Origin: Streptantibioticus ferralitis
Lineage (GTDB): Bacteria; Actinomycetota; Actinomycetes; Streptomycetales; Streptomycetaceae
Reading direction: 5' to 3'
NCBI RefSeq assembly: GCF_029223525.1
Contig: NZ_JARHTQ010000018.1
Coordinates: 62,001-126,000 of the forward strand
Length of the DNA stretch: 64,000 bases
Below the pieces are notes generated by a model. That model worked only from the letters and a program-made list of their open reading frames with translations. It made no database searches and had not been told where the DNA came from. Positions 1 through 9,543 of this stretch are shown here, piece by piece. Within the stretch, counting starts at the first letter, position 1. Each line of letters begins with the position of its first letter. A program made the position numbers and the translations under genes.

Positions 1-2
1 AC

Positions 3-299
3 TTCATGCTCGCCGGCCTCCCCCAGATGCAGGGGCCCGAACTCACCGCCGCCGTCGGCCAGCCCCTCGTCCTCGATCTGACCGGGCCGGGCGCCACGAC
101 CGTCACCATCGTCCCCGCGACCGGGCCCGACGGGCAGCTGACCGTGGCACCCGGTGCGGACGCAACGACCCGGGTCCACAGCACGGCACTCGACTTCATC
201 GCGTGGGCCACCACCCGCAAACCCTGGCGCGACCACTGCCGCATCACGGGGGACGCATCCGCCGCGACGCCGTTCCTCGACTGCCTCAACATCATTTAG
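3..299 (+). CDS. C-terminal part of a mycothiol-dependent maleylpyruvate isomerase-family protein (partial)
   Basis: The frame is open from the window edge and ends in TAG, so the true start lies upstream; an internal ATG at position 6 is probably not the start. The visible residues resemble the C-terminal domain of the TIGR03083-type family, whose N-terminal DinB-like bundle uses mycothiol as a cofactor. The stretch HSTALDFIAWATTRKPW matches the conserved helix of this C-terminal domain, and the product ends soon after with a short hydrophobic tail, as is usual. Substrate unknown: most relatives are not true maleylpyruvate isomerases. It runs towards the next gene, which is on the opposite strand. 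Confidence 0.6.
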   Translation, partial: FMLAGLPQMQGPELTAAVGQPLVLDLTGPGATTVTIVPATGPDGQLTVAPGADATTRVHSTALDFIAWATTRKPWRDHCRITGDASAATPFLDCLNII

Positions 300-468
300 C
301 GGCAGGCTGCGTTATGGCCGAGTAGTCGGGTCGCCGGGAGGATCTCATTTCGGCCCTCACGCCCCCACCAGGCAACAGCCGAAGAGACCCAGACCGTCCT
401 CGCAGCCTGGGCCGCCGCCGAAACACAACCAACCAAAAACGCGAAACACGAGGGCTACTGCTGCCCCC

Positions 469-1881
469 TTAGTCCGGACTCCAGATCGCCGGGGTATGAC
501 GCTTCCGGAAGCGTTGCTCGAAACCGGCTATGAACACCGACGGCGCTGTCGACGAGGAGGACTGCTCCAGCACGCCGTCGTCGTCGACGTAGAAGATGGC
601 GCGACCGATCGCCATTTCACCGCGCGGAACGGGTACGAAGACCATCCAGCCGACGCTGAATCGGTCAGCTACCAGCTCGGACAACGGATAGCCGGAGGTG
701 TCCCAACCGTGGGCCTCGATGTACTGCCGCACCCGGAGGATGGCCTGCTCCTTGGGCAACTCCTGCGGTGGCATCGCGTTCGTCAGGCCGGCGAGCGAGA
801 ACTGGTACAGGGCACCGTCGATGTCGCGACGGCCGTCGTCACCAAAGACGTGCACCAGCGCGTCGCGGGTGACGACACCCTGCTGAGCGACTGAGACCAA
901 CATCTGCGCCGCGCGCTGCTGCTGCTCGGTCGGCCGGTCCGCGGCCAGTTTGGCCACGATGCCGGTCACGGTACTCGTGGTCCATACGCCGGGCACGGCC
1001 TGGGCACATTGCTCGGCAGGAGGCGACTCACCCCGGTACCAGCGGTCCCCTTCCCACCAGTAGCAGAACGACAGCAGGCCAGTACCGGCACGCGGGTTCA
1101 ACACCGGATCGGCGACCCAGTCCGGTGCACCCGCGAACAAGCGCGGCAGCTCTGCCCCGCCGTTGTACGCAGCATCCAGGGAGGATGCGCACCACCACCC
1201 GCCGGACAGCACCGCCCGATCACCGGGCAGTGCATACAGGGTGCAGCCACTGCGCCTTGAACTCTCGAACCAGCCGAGTGCCGGTCGGATCCTGGGACCT
1301 CTCTCCGATCCGACGGCGACGAATGCCGCCGCGATCGTTGCCCACCGTGCCCACATGAGCCGAAACGCCGGGAACTCGTTCTCGGTGAGCTCCGACCAGA
1401 CCTTGGCGGCACGGTCCGCGCGTGCCGCCTCAGCGGCCTGCCGGGGGCTGCGCTTCTGCCGATCGCGGTGGCTGACGTACGCGGCCAGCCAGACCGGGAG
1501 CCGGTCGCGGGGGTACTCGTCCAGGTCAGCCTGGTACGCCTCAGGCAGGAACAGTTGGTCGTCGGGAAACGGCTCATCACCGTAGTCGTAGTCGACCTCG
1601 ATCTCACCGGACTCGGTCATGGACAGCAGCATCCGCCACCACGGTCCATCGCTGAGCCACGCCGTTTGCTCACGGTGTTCCCGGACGAGCGCGACTACCG
1701 ACACCGACGGTTCGACCGGCGTGGACCCCTCATCGTTGAAGAAGGCAGCCCGCGCGAAGTTGGCCGAGACGGTCATCGCGAACACCGCCTCCATGTCGCG
1801 CCAACCAGATGGGCCTTCAGTCGCCAGGTGACGAGCGATGCGATGGGCCATCTCCCGCGCTTGCTCTGCTGATTCGCTCAT
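469..1881 (-). CDS. Uncharacterised protein, third gene of the trypsin-STAND unit; C-terminus resembles Imm35/YrhB-type domains
   Basis: A 470-residue protein starting at ATG 1881 (an in-frame ATG at 1932 would overlap the spacer and has a poorer context). I do not recognise the first 370 residues; they are rich in Trp and acidic residues and have no membrane segment or signal peptide. The last 80 residues, including VADRFSVGWMVFVPVPRG and YVDDDGVLEQSS, have the sheet-rich pattern of Imm35/YrhB-like domains found in immunity and other conflict proteins; this is inference from pattern only. The gene lies 57 bases downstream of the trypsin-STAND-WD40 gene on the same strand, so it is probably co-transcribed and may be an effector, target or protective partner. 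Confidence 0.6.
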   Translation of the reverse strand: MSESAEQAREMAHRIARHLATEGPSGWRDMEAVFAMTVSANFARAAFFNDEGSTPVEPSVSVVALVREHREQTAWLSDGPWWRMLLSMTESGEIEVDYDYGDEPFPDDQLFLPEAYQADLDEYPRDRLPVWLAAYVSHRDRQKRSPRQAAEAARADRAAKVWSELTENEFPAFRLMWARWATIAAAFVAVGSERGPRIRPALGWFESSRRSGCTLYALPGDRAVLSGGWWCASSLDAAYNGGAELPRLFAGAPDWVADPVLNPRAGTGLLSFCYWWEGDRWYRGESPPAEQCAQAVPGVWTTSTVTGIVAKLAADRPTEQQQRAAQMLVSVAQQGVVTRDALVHVFGDDGRRDIDGALYQFSLAGLTNAMPPQELPKEQAILRVRQYIEAHGWDTSGYPLSELVADRFSVGWMVFVPVPRGEMAIGRAIFYVDDDGVLEQSSSSTAPSVFIAGFEQRFRKRHTPAIWSPD

Positions 1882-1938
1882 GTATGTGCCCCGTCTGGAA
1901 TCGGTGGTGGGAGGGAGGAGCGGACATGGCAAACCAGG

Positions 1939-4900
1939 TCAGGCATCGGGCATGGGGTGCGGACCGGGCGGTGAACGTCGAGGGTGCCGGGTGAAGACCG
2001 CTATATCACGTCCCATTCCCACAACAAGGTGCCCTTCTTCGCCAAGGGCCACGGCATCGACCCTGTTCGCAATGATCTGCCCCGCTGCCTCCCCTGTGCG
2101 CAAATCCCATACCTGCACTGCCTCGCGGTCGCCGGTCGTTATGGCGACAGGCGTGCCATCAAGGTCCGCGCATGTCTCGATGCGCATACGGCTGGCGTGC
2201 CCGACGAGGGGGCGGCCGATTCGTCCGCCGGCGGTCAGGTTCCGGATGTGCGCCGTCCCGCGGCCATCGGAGGTGACCGCCACAGGCATCCCGTCAAGGA
2301 CGGTGCACGCCACCCGTGGCGAATCGGTCATGTAGTCGGAGTCGTTGCTGAGCAGGATGTTGGACGTCAGGTCCCACACACGCACTGCGGGAGGGCCACT
2401 GGTTACCACGAAGGGCGCGCCGTTGACGCTGGTACATGCAATCGCTCGATCTGTGTAGACGTGAGAGTCGACGGGGCTGATGAGGCGGACGATGAGCGTA
2501 CGCGAGATGAGATCCCATACCCAGGCCGTGGTGTCGTGGCCGATGGTGATGGCGACGGGGCGGCCTCTGAGGCTTGTGCAGGCCACCCCGTACACCGCAG
2601 AGGTGTGGCCGGTGATGGGTTGTCCGACAGGGGTTCCGGAGACCAGATCCCACAGCCGGACCGTCTTGTCGTCGCCGGTAGTGACGGCAATGGGTTTGCC
2701 ATCAAGACTGGTGCACGCTACCGCGAACACCGGGCCGGTATGTCCGAGGAGAGGCCGACCGATGGGCGCACCCGACGTAAGATCCCACAGCCGGACCGAC
2801 TCGTCCCGGCTAGTGGTAACGGCGACAGGGCGGCCTCTGAGACTCGTGCACGCCGCCGCGGTCACTTGGCCGGTATGTCCGGCGGGAGGTTCGTCGTCGG
2901 TGCTGGCGGCAGTCAGGTCCCACAGCCGGACGGTGCGGTCGCGGCCGGCGGTGACGGCGATGGGGTTCCCGTCAACGTTGGTGCACGCCACGGCGTGGAC
3001 CAGGTCCGTGTGTCCGAGGAGGGGCTGGCCGATGGCGGAGCCGGAAGCAAGGTCCCAGATCCGCACCGTCCCGTCGCTGTGGACGGTGACGGCTACGGGA
3101 GCGGCTCCGAGGGTTGCGCACGCCACGTCGACTACGAATTCGAGCGGTTCTGTCGAGTGATAGGTGAGCGGGCCGCCGATGGGTGCGCCGGAGGCAAGAT
3201 CCCACACCCGCACCGACTGGCGGTTGGCGGTGACGGCTACCCGACGGCCGTTGAGGTCGGTGCACGCCAGGGCCATGAGCCCGCTGTAGCGGCGGATGTC
3301 GTGGTGCGGGTCGATGGGGGCGCCGGAGGCCAGATCCCACACCCGCACCGGGCGTTCGGCACTACCGGCAGTGACGGCTACGGGTATACCACCGAGGGTG
3401 GTGCACGCCACCGCGCCTACTGGTCCGGCGTCAGCGAGGGGGCGGCCAATGGGGGTGCCGGAGGCGAGGTCCCATATCCACACCGTCGTGCCACGGAACG
3501 AGCCGCCGGTCACGGCGACGGGCGAGCCGTCGAGGTTTGTGCACGCCACCGCGCTCATCATGCCGTAGGGGTCCGTGGGGGCCTGGCCGAGCGGCGTTCC
3601 GGAGGTGAGGTCCCATACTCGAATTGTCCGGTCCGAGCCGATGGTGACGGCGATGGGCGAGCCGTCGAGGCTGCTGCAGGCCACCCCGTCCACCCGGCTG
3701 GTGAGTCCGCTGAGGGGCTGGCCGATGGGTACGCCGGAGGCGAGATCCCACAGCCGCACTGTCTTGTCGTCGCCAGCGGTCACGGCGACAGGTTTGCCTT
3801 GGAGAGTCGTGCACGCCACTGCGCACACATCATCGGTGTGCCCGGTGAGGGAATCCCGTAGTGCTGGGGAGAAGTCGCCTCTTGTGGCCCACTGGGGGAC
3901 CCAGTTGCCTTCCGGTATGCGGCGGGCAAGTTGCTGCTGTAAACAAGTAGTGCCTGCCCGTGTGGCGTCGAGGGCAAGGATCTGGCGGCGTTGAGCTGGT
4001 GTGGCGGTCGCGTGGAGGTTGACGGAGCTGCGATAGACCGCGGCGGTGCGTCGTGCGGAGCCGGCCGAAGGGGCGTACAGATGGCGGATCAGGTTGCGTG
4101 GCGTGGCATGCACGAGGTAATCGGCGTCAATGATCAGGCTGTCCAGCTGTCCTGCGGCGGCTGCGTGACTGGCCAGATGGTCACGCGTGTACGCATCGGC
4201 CTCAGCCCAGTTCCGCTCCGCGTCACGTCCACAAGGAACGGCATCCGTGAGAACGGCCGTGATGGCCGCCTCGGGCGCGTGATGCTCACGCTCGAGTGTC
4301 TCGCGCAGGTGCTGGTCAAGGGCATCGTGGAAGAGCCGGTACGTGTGCGGCCCCGAGCCCTCGTTGACCCGCTCGACGAGGTGTTGTGCCGCGCTGTTGA
4401 AGACCTTCCCCAGATCGCGGGTGGTGAATACCTTCTCCAGATCGCGGGCGGTGTCGTCGGCATCAGAGGCGAGTGCGTCGGCCATGCGCAGCCAGCTGGC
4501 GCCGCGAGGAAGGCCGTCTCCACGGGCGTACGCCAGGGCGGTGAGCAGGCGCTTGACAGTCGCGGTGTCGGGACGACAGGTGCGGAGGTATCTGTCCATC
4601 GCCTGGCCGACGGTCTCGGGTAGTTCGGCCTCCCAGTCGGGGTCGTCCGGCCCGGACTGCTGCCCTCTGGGGTCCATCAGCCAACCGGTGGTGAGCTGGG
4701 CGATCAGGAAGTTGTAGCGGGCCTTGCGGGCCACCTTCTCGCCGATGGCGCGCAGTTGGTCGGGCCCGTAGGCGCGGTACCGAGCCGAGTTCGCCTGTTC
4801 ACTGGCCAGGCGGCGTGCGACGTATTCGGCGACATCGGGGCGGTGCAGGTATCGGCTGTCTTCCAGATCGATACGAGGAGTGCTGCGGCCGAAGGCGGTC

Positions 4901-6192
4901 AGGATCTCTTGCCGGCTGGCACCGGCGGGTGTGGTGCGTACCCCGGCCAGTACGCGGACCCGGCCGGTGCTGGCCAGTTGGCTCAGCAGGTCCGCGACGT
5001 CCAGGGCCTCGTCCAGGCTGGCGGCCTCTTCCACCGCGTCCGCCAGCACCGTGAACCGCTTGCCACCCGGGAACTCGGGCACCGCGGCCACCAGTTCGTC
5101 GGAATCACTCGCGGTGACGTCGAGCGCACGGGCCAGCTGTGCCCTCATCTCGTCGCAGGTGCGCCCCTTCAAGTAGACCGCCGCGTCGAAGGCCCCGGTC
5201 GGCGGGCACGGGCCTGAAGTGGGTACGGTCCGGGACAGAAGTGGGTCGGACGCGACCAACGAGTGTGCCAGGAGTGCCGATTTGCCGCTGCCCGGACCGC
5301 CTGTCACGAGCAGCATCGAGTGCTCGGCGAGGGCCGGGTTGTCGCCCTCCAGCCAGTCACGGATGACGCGGCGGGCCTCGGTACGGCCGGTGAAGAACCA
5401 CTCCTTGGTGCGGGTGCCGGGCTCAGAACCGCGGGCCCGAGGGCGCCAGTGCGTTCGGTAGCTCGCCTCGAGGTCCAGCCGCCAGCGGCAGTTGTTCCGC
5501 ACCTCGGGCCAGAGCCCCCGCAGGTAAGACGTGGGGATCATGTGCCCGGTACGGTGATCGTCGCGTATCACGACGATGCCGACCACGGCCTCCCTGCTCT
5601 TGTCGAACACGGGCGCGCCGGAGAAGCCCACCTCGATTGCCCAGCCCGCCGTGCCTTCCGGGTCCAGCTGGACCCATGGCCCCTCCTCGCCGCTGGCACC
5701 TCGCACCACACCGTTTACCTGCCGCGCCGCCGGACTGCCATGAGGAAAGCCGTGCACGGAGAACTGGTGGCCGCTCGGCCCGGGAGGACACGCCAGCGGA
5801 GCTGGCGTGTAGGCGACGCTGGTTTTCTGTTCCGGCTCCGGTTCCAGATCCGGTATCAGATCCAGTTCCGACTCCAGCTCCAACAGTGCTGCGTCGCCAG
5901 AGCCGTCCGCCGCGACCGGCACCCAGCCCACCACCGTGGCCCGCATGCGGGTACCCGCGGATCCGATCTTGTCAGCGAACGGAAACTCGACCACGACTAT
6001 CTCGGCAGGCGCTGCCGGGCTCCGGCCGGGTTCGGGCTCTTCCCGGCCGAACTGCTTGTCCAGGACATGGGCGCAGGTCACCACATGCCGGGTCCCAACG
6101 AGCACGCCAGCCCCCGCCGCACCATCGCCATGCGCACGGGGAAACCGGACCAGCCACGACGGACGTTGCGCCAGCAGACTCGGGCTCGTCAT
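1939..6192 (-). CDS. Trypsin-like peptidase / STAND NTPase / WD40-repeat protein
   Basis: A 1417-residue multidomain protein. Residues about 15-235 are a trypsin-like serine peptidase with the triad visible as H42 (TCAHV), D100 (GDAALLEL) and S191 (GFSGAPVF). Residues about 265-770 are a STAND-type NTPase with P-loop GGPGSGKS at 298-305 and a Walker B-like VLADAVEEA around 385. From about 775 to the end there are 13-14 WD repeats of about 42-47 residues, each carrying a variant of VACT..G.PVAVT and ending in VRVWDL-like strands, enough for two seven-bladed propellers. Start ATG 6192 overlaps the upstream Trypco1 stop as ATGA, implying translational coupling. By analogy with STAND proteins, the WD40 region may sense a ligand, the NTPase oligomerises, and the peptidase is the effector; this is not proven here. 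Confidence 0.9.
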   Translation of the reverse strand: MTSPSLLAQRPSWLVRFPRAHGDGAAGAGVLVGTRHVVTCAHVLDKQFGREEPEPGRSPAAPAEIVVVEFPFADKIGSAGTRMRATVVGWVPVAADGSGDAALLELESELDLIPDLEPEPEQKTSVAYTPAPLACPPGPSGHQFSVHGFPHGSPAARQVNGVVRGASGEEGPWVQLDPEGTAGWAIEVGFSGAPVFDKSREAVVGIVVIRDDHRTGHMIPTSYLRGLWPEVRNNCRWRLDLEASYRTHWRPRARGSEPGTRTKEWFFTGRTEARRVIRDWLEGDNPALAEHSMLLVTGGPGSGKSALLAHSLVASDPLLSRTVPTSGPCPPTGAFDAAVYLKGRTCDEMRAQLARALDVTASDSDELVAAVPEFPGGKRFTVLADAVEEAASLDEALDVADLLSQLASTGRVRVLAGVRTTPAGASRQEILTAFGRSTPRIDLEDSRYLHRPDVAEYVARRLASEQANSARYRAYGPDQLRAIGEKVARKARYNFLIAQLTTGWLMDPRGQQSGPDDPDWEAELPETVGQAMDRYLRTCRPDTATVKRLLTALAYARGDGLPRGASWLRMADALASDADDTARDLEKVFTTRDLGKVFNSAAQHLVERVNEGSGPHTYRLFHDALDQHLRETLEREHHAPEAAITAVLTDAVPCGRDAERNWAEADAYTRDHLASHAAAAGQLDSLIIDADYLVHATPRNLIRHLYAPSAGSARRTAAVYRSSVNLHATATPAQRRQILALDATRAGTTCLQQQLARRIPEGNWVPQWATRGDFSPALRDSLTGHTDDVCAVACTTLQGKPVAVTAGDDKTVRLWDLASGVPIGQPLSGLTSRVDGVACSSLDGSPIAVTIGSDRTIRVWDLTSGTPLGQAPTDPYGMMSAVACTNLDGSPVAVTGGSFRGTTVWIWDLASGTPIGRPLADAGPVGAVACTTLGGIPVAVTAGSAERPVRVWDLASGAPIDPHHDIRRYSGLMALACTDLNGRRVAVTANRQSVRVWDLASGAPIGGPLTYHSTEPLEFVVDVACATLGAAPVAVTVHSDGTVRIWDLASGSAIGQPLLGHTDLVHAVACTNVDGNPIAVTAGRDRTVRLWDLTAASTDDEPPAGHTGQVTAAACTSLRGRPVAVTTSRDESVRLWDLTSGAPIGRPLLGHTGPVFAVACTSLDGKPIAVTTGDDKTVRLWDLVSGTPVGQPITGHTSAVYGVACTSLRGRPVAITIGHDTTAWVWDLISRTLIVRLISPVDSHVYTDRAIACTSVNGAPFVVTSGPPAVRVWDLTSNILLSNDSDYMTDSPRVACTVLDGMPVAVTSDGRGTAHIRNLTAGGRIGRPLVGHASRMRIETCADLDGTPVAITTGDREAVQVWDLRTGEAAGQIIANRVDAVALGEEGHLVVGMGRDIAVFTRHPRRSPPGPHPMPDA

Positions 6193-6548
6193 ACGCCCGT
6201 GTCCGAGCCCGGAGCCCCGGCGGCGTTCCGCCAAACCACCTTCACGTGCAGATGCGCATTCGTGCCCGCCGACACCAGCGTGGCGCCGAACTTCCCATCG
6301 ACCGCCACCTCGAAGGTCACCTCTACCTCCTCCGGTGGCGGGTCGATCGCGCGCAACTGAGCCAACGCGCCCTCGGCAGCGGACCGCACGCCCGCCAGAG
6401 CGCCCTGCCAGGTATCGGCCGCCGCCCGGGCGATCCGGTCACCGGCGCCGGCCCGGACCAGTCCCCTGTCGCCGTTGTCACGTGCCGCGTCAGGGACTTC
6501 GACGTAGACCCGCCCGTCCTGACCTGCCGCAAACTCCACTACCGTCAC
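6189..6548 (-). CDS. Trypsin-co-occurring domain 1 (Trypco1, CU044_2847 family) protein
   Basis: A 119-residue protein with start GTG 6548, preceded by GGAGG seven bases upstream. It begins with the family pattern TVVEFAAGQDGRVYVEV, has a central helix of the form ALAGVRSAAEGALAQL, and ends with strands VEVTFEVAVDGKFGAT and HLHVKVVWRN, the typical order for the CU044_2847/Trypco1 family. The family is known mainly by its neighbourhood with trypsin-like peptidase-STAND proteins in actinobacteria; its biochemical role is unknown, and a regulator or substrate of the peptidase is an inference. The stop overlaps the next start (ATGA), so both proteins are probably made in a coupled way. It is the first gene of the leftward unit. 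Confidence 0.85.
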   Translation of the reverse strand: MTVVEFAAGQDGRVYVEVPDAARDNGDRGLVRAGAGDRIARAAADTWQGALAGVRSAAEGALAQLRAIDPPPEEVEVTFEVAVDGKFGATLVSAGTNAHLHVKVVWRNAAGAPGSDTGV

Positions 6549-6633
6549 GCGCGTGCACCTCCGTGGCCAAGTCTTCCATCTGGCCACAGGGCAGGGGGAG
6601 TTATCGAGATACGGATCCTGGTGGCTGATTCGG

Positions 6634-6780
6634 TCAGGCCGTGAGGTCGAGGTTGAGCCTGGAGAGGCGGGTTGTCCGCGCCCGGTCGAGTGGGTGACCG
6701 TTCCACCAGGCGTCGCAGCGGATGAGGTCGAGGGCGACGGCGCAGTCGACGTGGTCGCGGCGCCGCACTGCACGACATCG
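6634..6780 (-). pseudogene. C-terminal scrap of a transposase
   Basis: The reverse frame ending at 6634 reads LDLIRCDAWWNGHPLDRARTTR followed by a short leucine-rich end, the pattern seen at the C-terminus of several actinobacterial DDE transposases. Nothing upstream in the same frame continues the protein. The exact IS family is uncertain. The rest of 6549-6903 shows no gene and presumably holds the promoter of the leftward Trypco1 unit. Confidence 0.4.
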
Positions 6781-6903
6781 CCAAGCGGCAGCTCTTCGCC
6801 CCTGTGCCGTTCGGAAAGTCATCGCTGCTGCTCGGAGGCGGTCTGGCGCGCCATCACGGTCTACTGGAAGCCTGTCCAAGTGATCGTCTCATTGGTGTAG
6901 CAG

Positions 6904-7495
6904 GTGGCTCGGAAGCTGCTCGCGGCCCCGGCGTTGCTGCTGCGGCGGGACGCGGCCAACGACGCGGAACTGCTTGTTCTGCGGCACGAGAACGCGGTGC
7001 TGCGGAGGCAGCTAACGAGTCAGTGCGGTACGAGCCGACGGTTCGCCTGTGGTTTGCGGCGCTGTCCTGCTGATCCCCCGGCGCCGATGGGCGCAGGTGC
7101 TTCCGGTGACGCCCGCGACGCTGCTCGCCTGGCACCGCCGGCTGATCGCCCGGAAGTGGGACTACAGCAAGCGCCGGACGAGGCCCGGAAGACCGCCGAC
7201 CGCGGGTGCGGTGAAGGCTCTGGTGCTGCGGCTGGCCAAAGAGAATCCTTGGTGGGGCTGCCGACGTATCCAAGGCGAACTGATTCGGCTCGGACACCCG
7301 GTCGGCACGACGACGGTCTGGGACATCCTCACCGCCGCGGGCATCGATCCAGCCCCACGCCGGGGAGGACCAACGCGGCGCGAGTTCCTGACCGCGCAGG
7401 CCGAGGGCCTCATCGCCTGCGACTTAGAACACATGAAGCACTACGGGCAGTCCTTCCGCAGCCGAAGCCTGCGGGAACTGCCGGTGACCTGGTAG
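6904..7495 (+). pseudogene. Decayed IS3-type (integrase-core) transposase
   Basis: Three reading frames must be joined to read the protein: 6904-7011 (LLRRDAANDAELLVLRHENA), about 7012-7073 (VRYEPTVRLWFAALS) and 7049-7495 (RRRWAQVLPVTPATLLAWHRR, then GHPVGTTTVWDILTAAGI). These match the N-terminal HTH half of IS3-like transposases. The catalytic DDE core is missing: after LIACDLEH the sequence changes to unrelated residues and stops at 7495. There are at least two frameshifts plus a 3' truncation, so it cannot transpose by itself. It sits just upstream of the metallophosphoesterase gene. Confidence 0.8.
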
Positions 7496-7644
7496 ACGGT
7501 GCTCCGCGAACCCCGGCGGAGACACTCGCAGAACCGCTACGGCTCTTCATCCGCTCTTCCCTCCGCGTTGACACCCGTGACGCTGCGGTCGCCGCGGGCC
7601 CGGCCGTAGCGTGCGCGTGTCTTCCCGACAATACGGAGCCACGC

Positions 7645-9543
7645 ATGTGCAACGCCGAACACCAGCCCGACGGCCCGCAACTGGGCACCATACGGCGCTC
7701 ATTCCTCCGCAACACCGGCCTGGTCAGTCTGGGTGCCGCCGTCGCGAGCATTGCCGGAGGGGCTACGGCATCCGCCGCGCCACTGCCCACCACCCGGACG
7801 CAGAGCGCGCAGTCCGCCGGGGCACGGCCTGACCCGACGAATCCGCGGTTCACCCTCGTCGTGATGCCGGACACCCAGTACATGTTCGACGGGGAGAGCA
7901 TCCACCCCGAGCCGATCAAGGCCTCGTTCCGGTACATCCTCGACCACACCCGGGACGAGAACATCGTCTTCATGTCGCACCTGGGCGATCTGACCCAGAA
8001 CGGCCAGCAGCCCGAGTTCGATGCCATCAGCGAGGCATTCACGCTGCTGGACAACGGCCCGATCGGCTACAGCGTGCTCGCCGGCAATCACGACATCAAC
8101 TCCTCCACCGGCGACCAGCGCGGTACAAGCCCCTACCTCGGCGCCTTCGGTCCCCAGCGGTTCCGTCACGCACCCACCTTCGGCGGCGCCAGCCCGGACG
8201 GCTACAACACCTACCACGTCTTCCAGGCCGCGGGCCGGGAGTGGCTGGTGCTCGCGCTGGACTGGAGGTTGTCCCCGGCCGGCTTCGCCTGGGCGCGCGA
8301 TGTCATCAAGCAGCACCCCAAGACGCCCGTCATCCTGACCACGCACGAGATCGTATATGCCGACAACCCCGGTGACCCGGCCCAGCTCTCGGACTACGGC
8401 AAGCAGCTGTGGGACGGTCTGATCGCTTCCAACGACCAGATCTTCCTCACTCTGAACGGCCACTTCTGGCCTCCCGCGCGCACCACCTTGAAGAACAACG
8501 CGGGCAACGAAGTCCACCTACACATCACCAACTACCAGAACCGCTACTACGGCGGCGCCGCGATGATCCGGCTCTACCACTTCGACCTGGCCCGCAACAC
8601 CATCGACGTGCAGACCTTCTCGCCGTGGATCCTGGACCGCTCCGAAGAGCGGCTCAACGAACTGGAGCGGCAGGAGATAGAGCTCACCAGCGACCAGGAC
8701 TACTTCTCGATACCCATCGACTTCACCCAGCGGTTCTCCGGGTTCGCACCAGTGCCGCCGCGTCCGGCCCGTCCCGCGCAGCAGATGCTCATCCCTGGCA
8801 CGGTGGCGTACTGGCGTTTCGACGGCACAGGCCGGCAGGGACCGCTACCCGACACGGTCCGTATCTCCGACCTGAGCGGCAACGGCAACGACCTCACCAA
8901 GGTGAGCGTGCCCGGCAGCCCGGCCAACGCCCTGAGCTGGTCCACCGAGTTCCATCCGGACCAGCCGGGGCACGGCAGCATCTTCTTCACCGGGCACCAG
9001 AACCCGCTGCAGGGCGCCTATCTGCAGACCGGTCCCAACGCACCGCTGAACAAGGCGATGTTCTCATCCGGCTACACCGTCGAGGCGTTCTTCAAGCTGC
9101 CCGCCGACTGGAACCCGGACAACGATGCCTGGGCCGCGCTGCTCAGTCGCTGGGGTATGAGTAGCGAATCCAAGAAGACCAGCGGCGACCCTCAGGAGCC
9201 CATCGCCACACTCAGCCTGTCGGGCGGCGCGGAACTGCAGTGGTGCATCTACCCTCTTAACCTCACCGGCTCGGTGACCAACTGGGGCCATTACCTGCCG
9301 CTCAACGCCTGGTGGCATGTCGCCGTGGTGAATGACGGTCACCACACCACCATGTACGTGGACGGGTGCCCTGTGGTTCGCAATCCCTCCACCGAGTCCA
9401 CCGGAATCACCACCCTGGGCCGACCGTGGATGCTCGGCGGTTACGAGTACGGGGGCACGATCAACCAGATCCTGCACGGCTACCTCGGCGATGTCCGCAT
9501 CGTCAACCGGGCACTCCCGACAAGCAAGTTCATGCGGTCCTGA
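7645..9543 (+). CDS. Tat-exported metallophosphoesterase with C-terminal LamG (jellyroll) domain
   Basis: A 632-residue secreted protein; start ATG 7645 with GGAG seven bases upstream. A twin-arginine motif RRSFLRN (R17, R18) and an alanine-rich hydrophobic stretch end near ATASAA at about 45. Residues about 68-330 carry the calcineurin-like phosphoesterase motifs DTQ (D76), GDLTQNG (D115), GNHD (148-150), TTHE and NGHFW, which bind two metals. Residues about 380-630 form a concanavalin-like LamG domain (TVAYWRFDG ... GYLGDVRIVNRAL) likely to bind glycan or protein outside the cell. The substrate is unknown; phosphodiester or phosphomonoester cleavage is expected. The open frame runs upstream into the transposase remnant, but that part is not the gene. 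Confidence 0.9.
   Translation: MCNAEHQPDGPQLGTIRRSFLRNTGLVSLGAAVASIAGGATASAAPLPTTRTQSAQSAGARPDPTNPRFTLVVMPDTQYMFDGESIHPEPIKASFRYILDHTRDENIVFMSHLGDLTQNGQQPEFDAISEAFTLLDNGPIGYSVLAGNHDINSSTGDQRGTSPYLGAFGPQRFRHAPTFGGASPDGYNTYHVFQAAGREWLVLALDWRLSPAGFAWARDVIKQHPKTPVILTTHEIVYADNPGDPAQLSDYGKQLWDGLIASNDQIFLTLNGHFWPPARTTLKNNAGNEVHLHITNYQNRYYGGAAMIRLYHFDLARNTIDVQTFSPWILDRSEERLNELERQEIELTSDQDYFSIPIDFTQRFSGFAPVPPRPARPAQQMLIPGTVAYWRFDGTGRQGPLPDTVRISDLSGNGNDLTKVSVPGSPANALSWSTEFHPDQPGHGSIFFTGHQNPLQGAYLQTGPNAPLNKAMFSSGYTVEAFFKLPADWNPDNDAWAALLSRWGMSSESKKTSGDPQEPIATLSLSGGAELQWCIYPLNLTGSVTNWGHYLPLNAWWHVAVVNDGHHTTMYVDGCPVVRNPSTESTGITTLGRPWMLGGYEYGGTINQILHGYLGDVRIVNRALPTSKFMRS

Noticed and set aside
1984-3861. A 625-residue forward open frame opposite the WD40 region
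   Set aside because: It is a shadow of the repetitive WD40 gene: its Gly/Asp-rich repeats mirror the reverse-strand repeats and it has no family signature.
6904-9543. A single 879-residue open frame joining transposase and metallophosphoesterase
   Set aside because: The first 247 codons contain the transposase remnant and other non-native sequence; a Tat signal and ribosome site show that the real gene starts at 7645.
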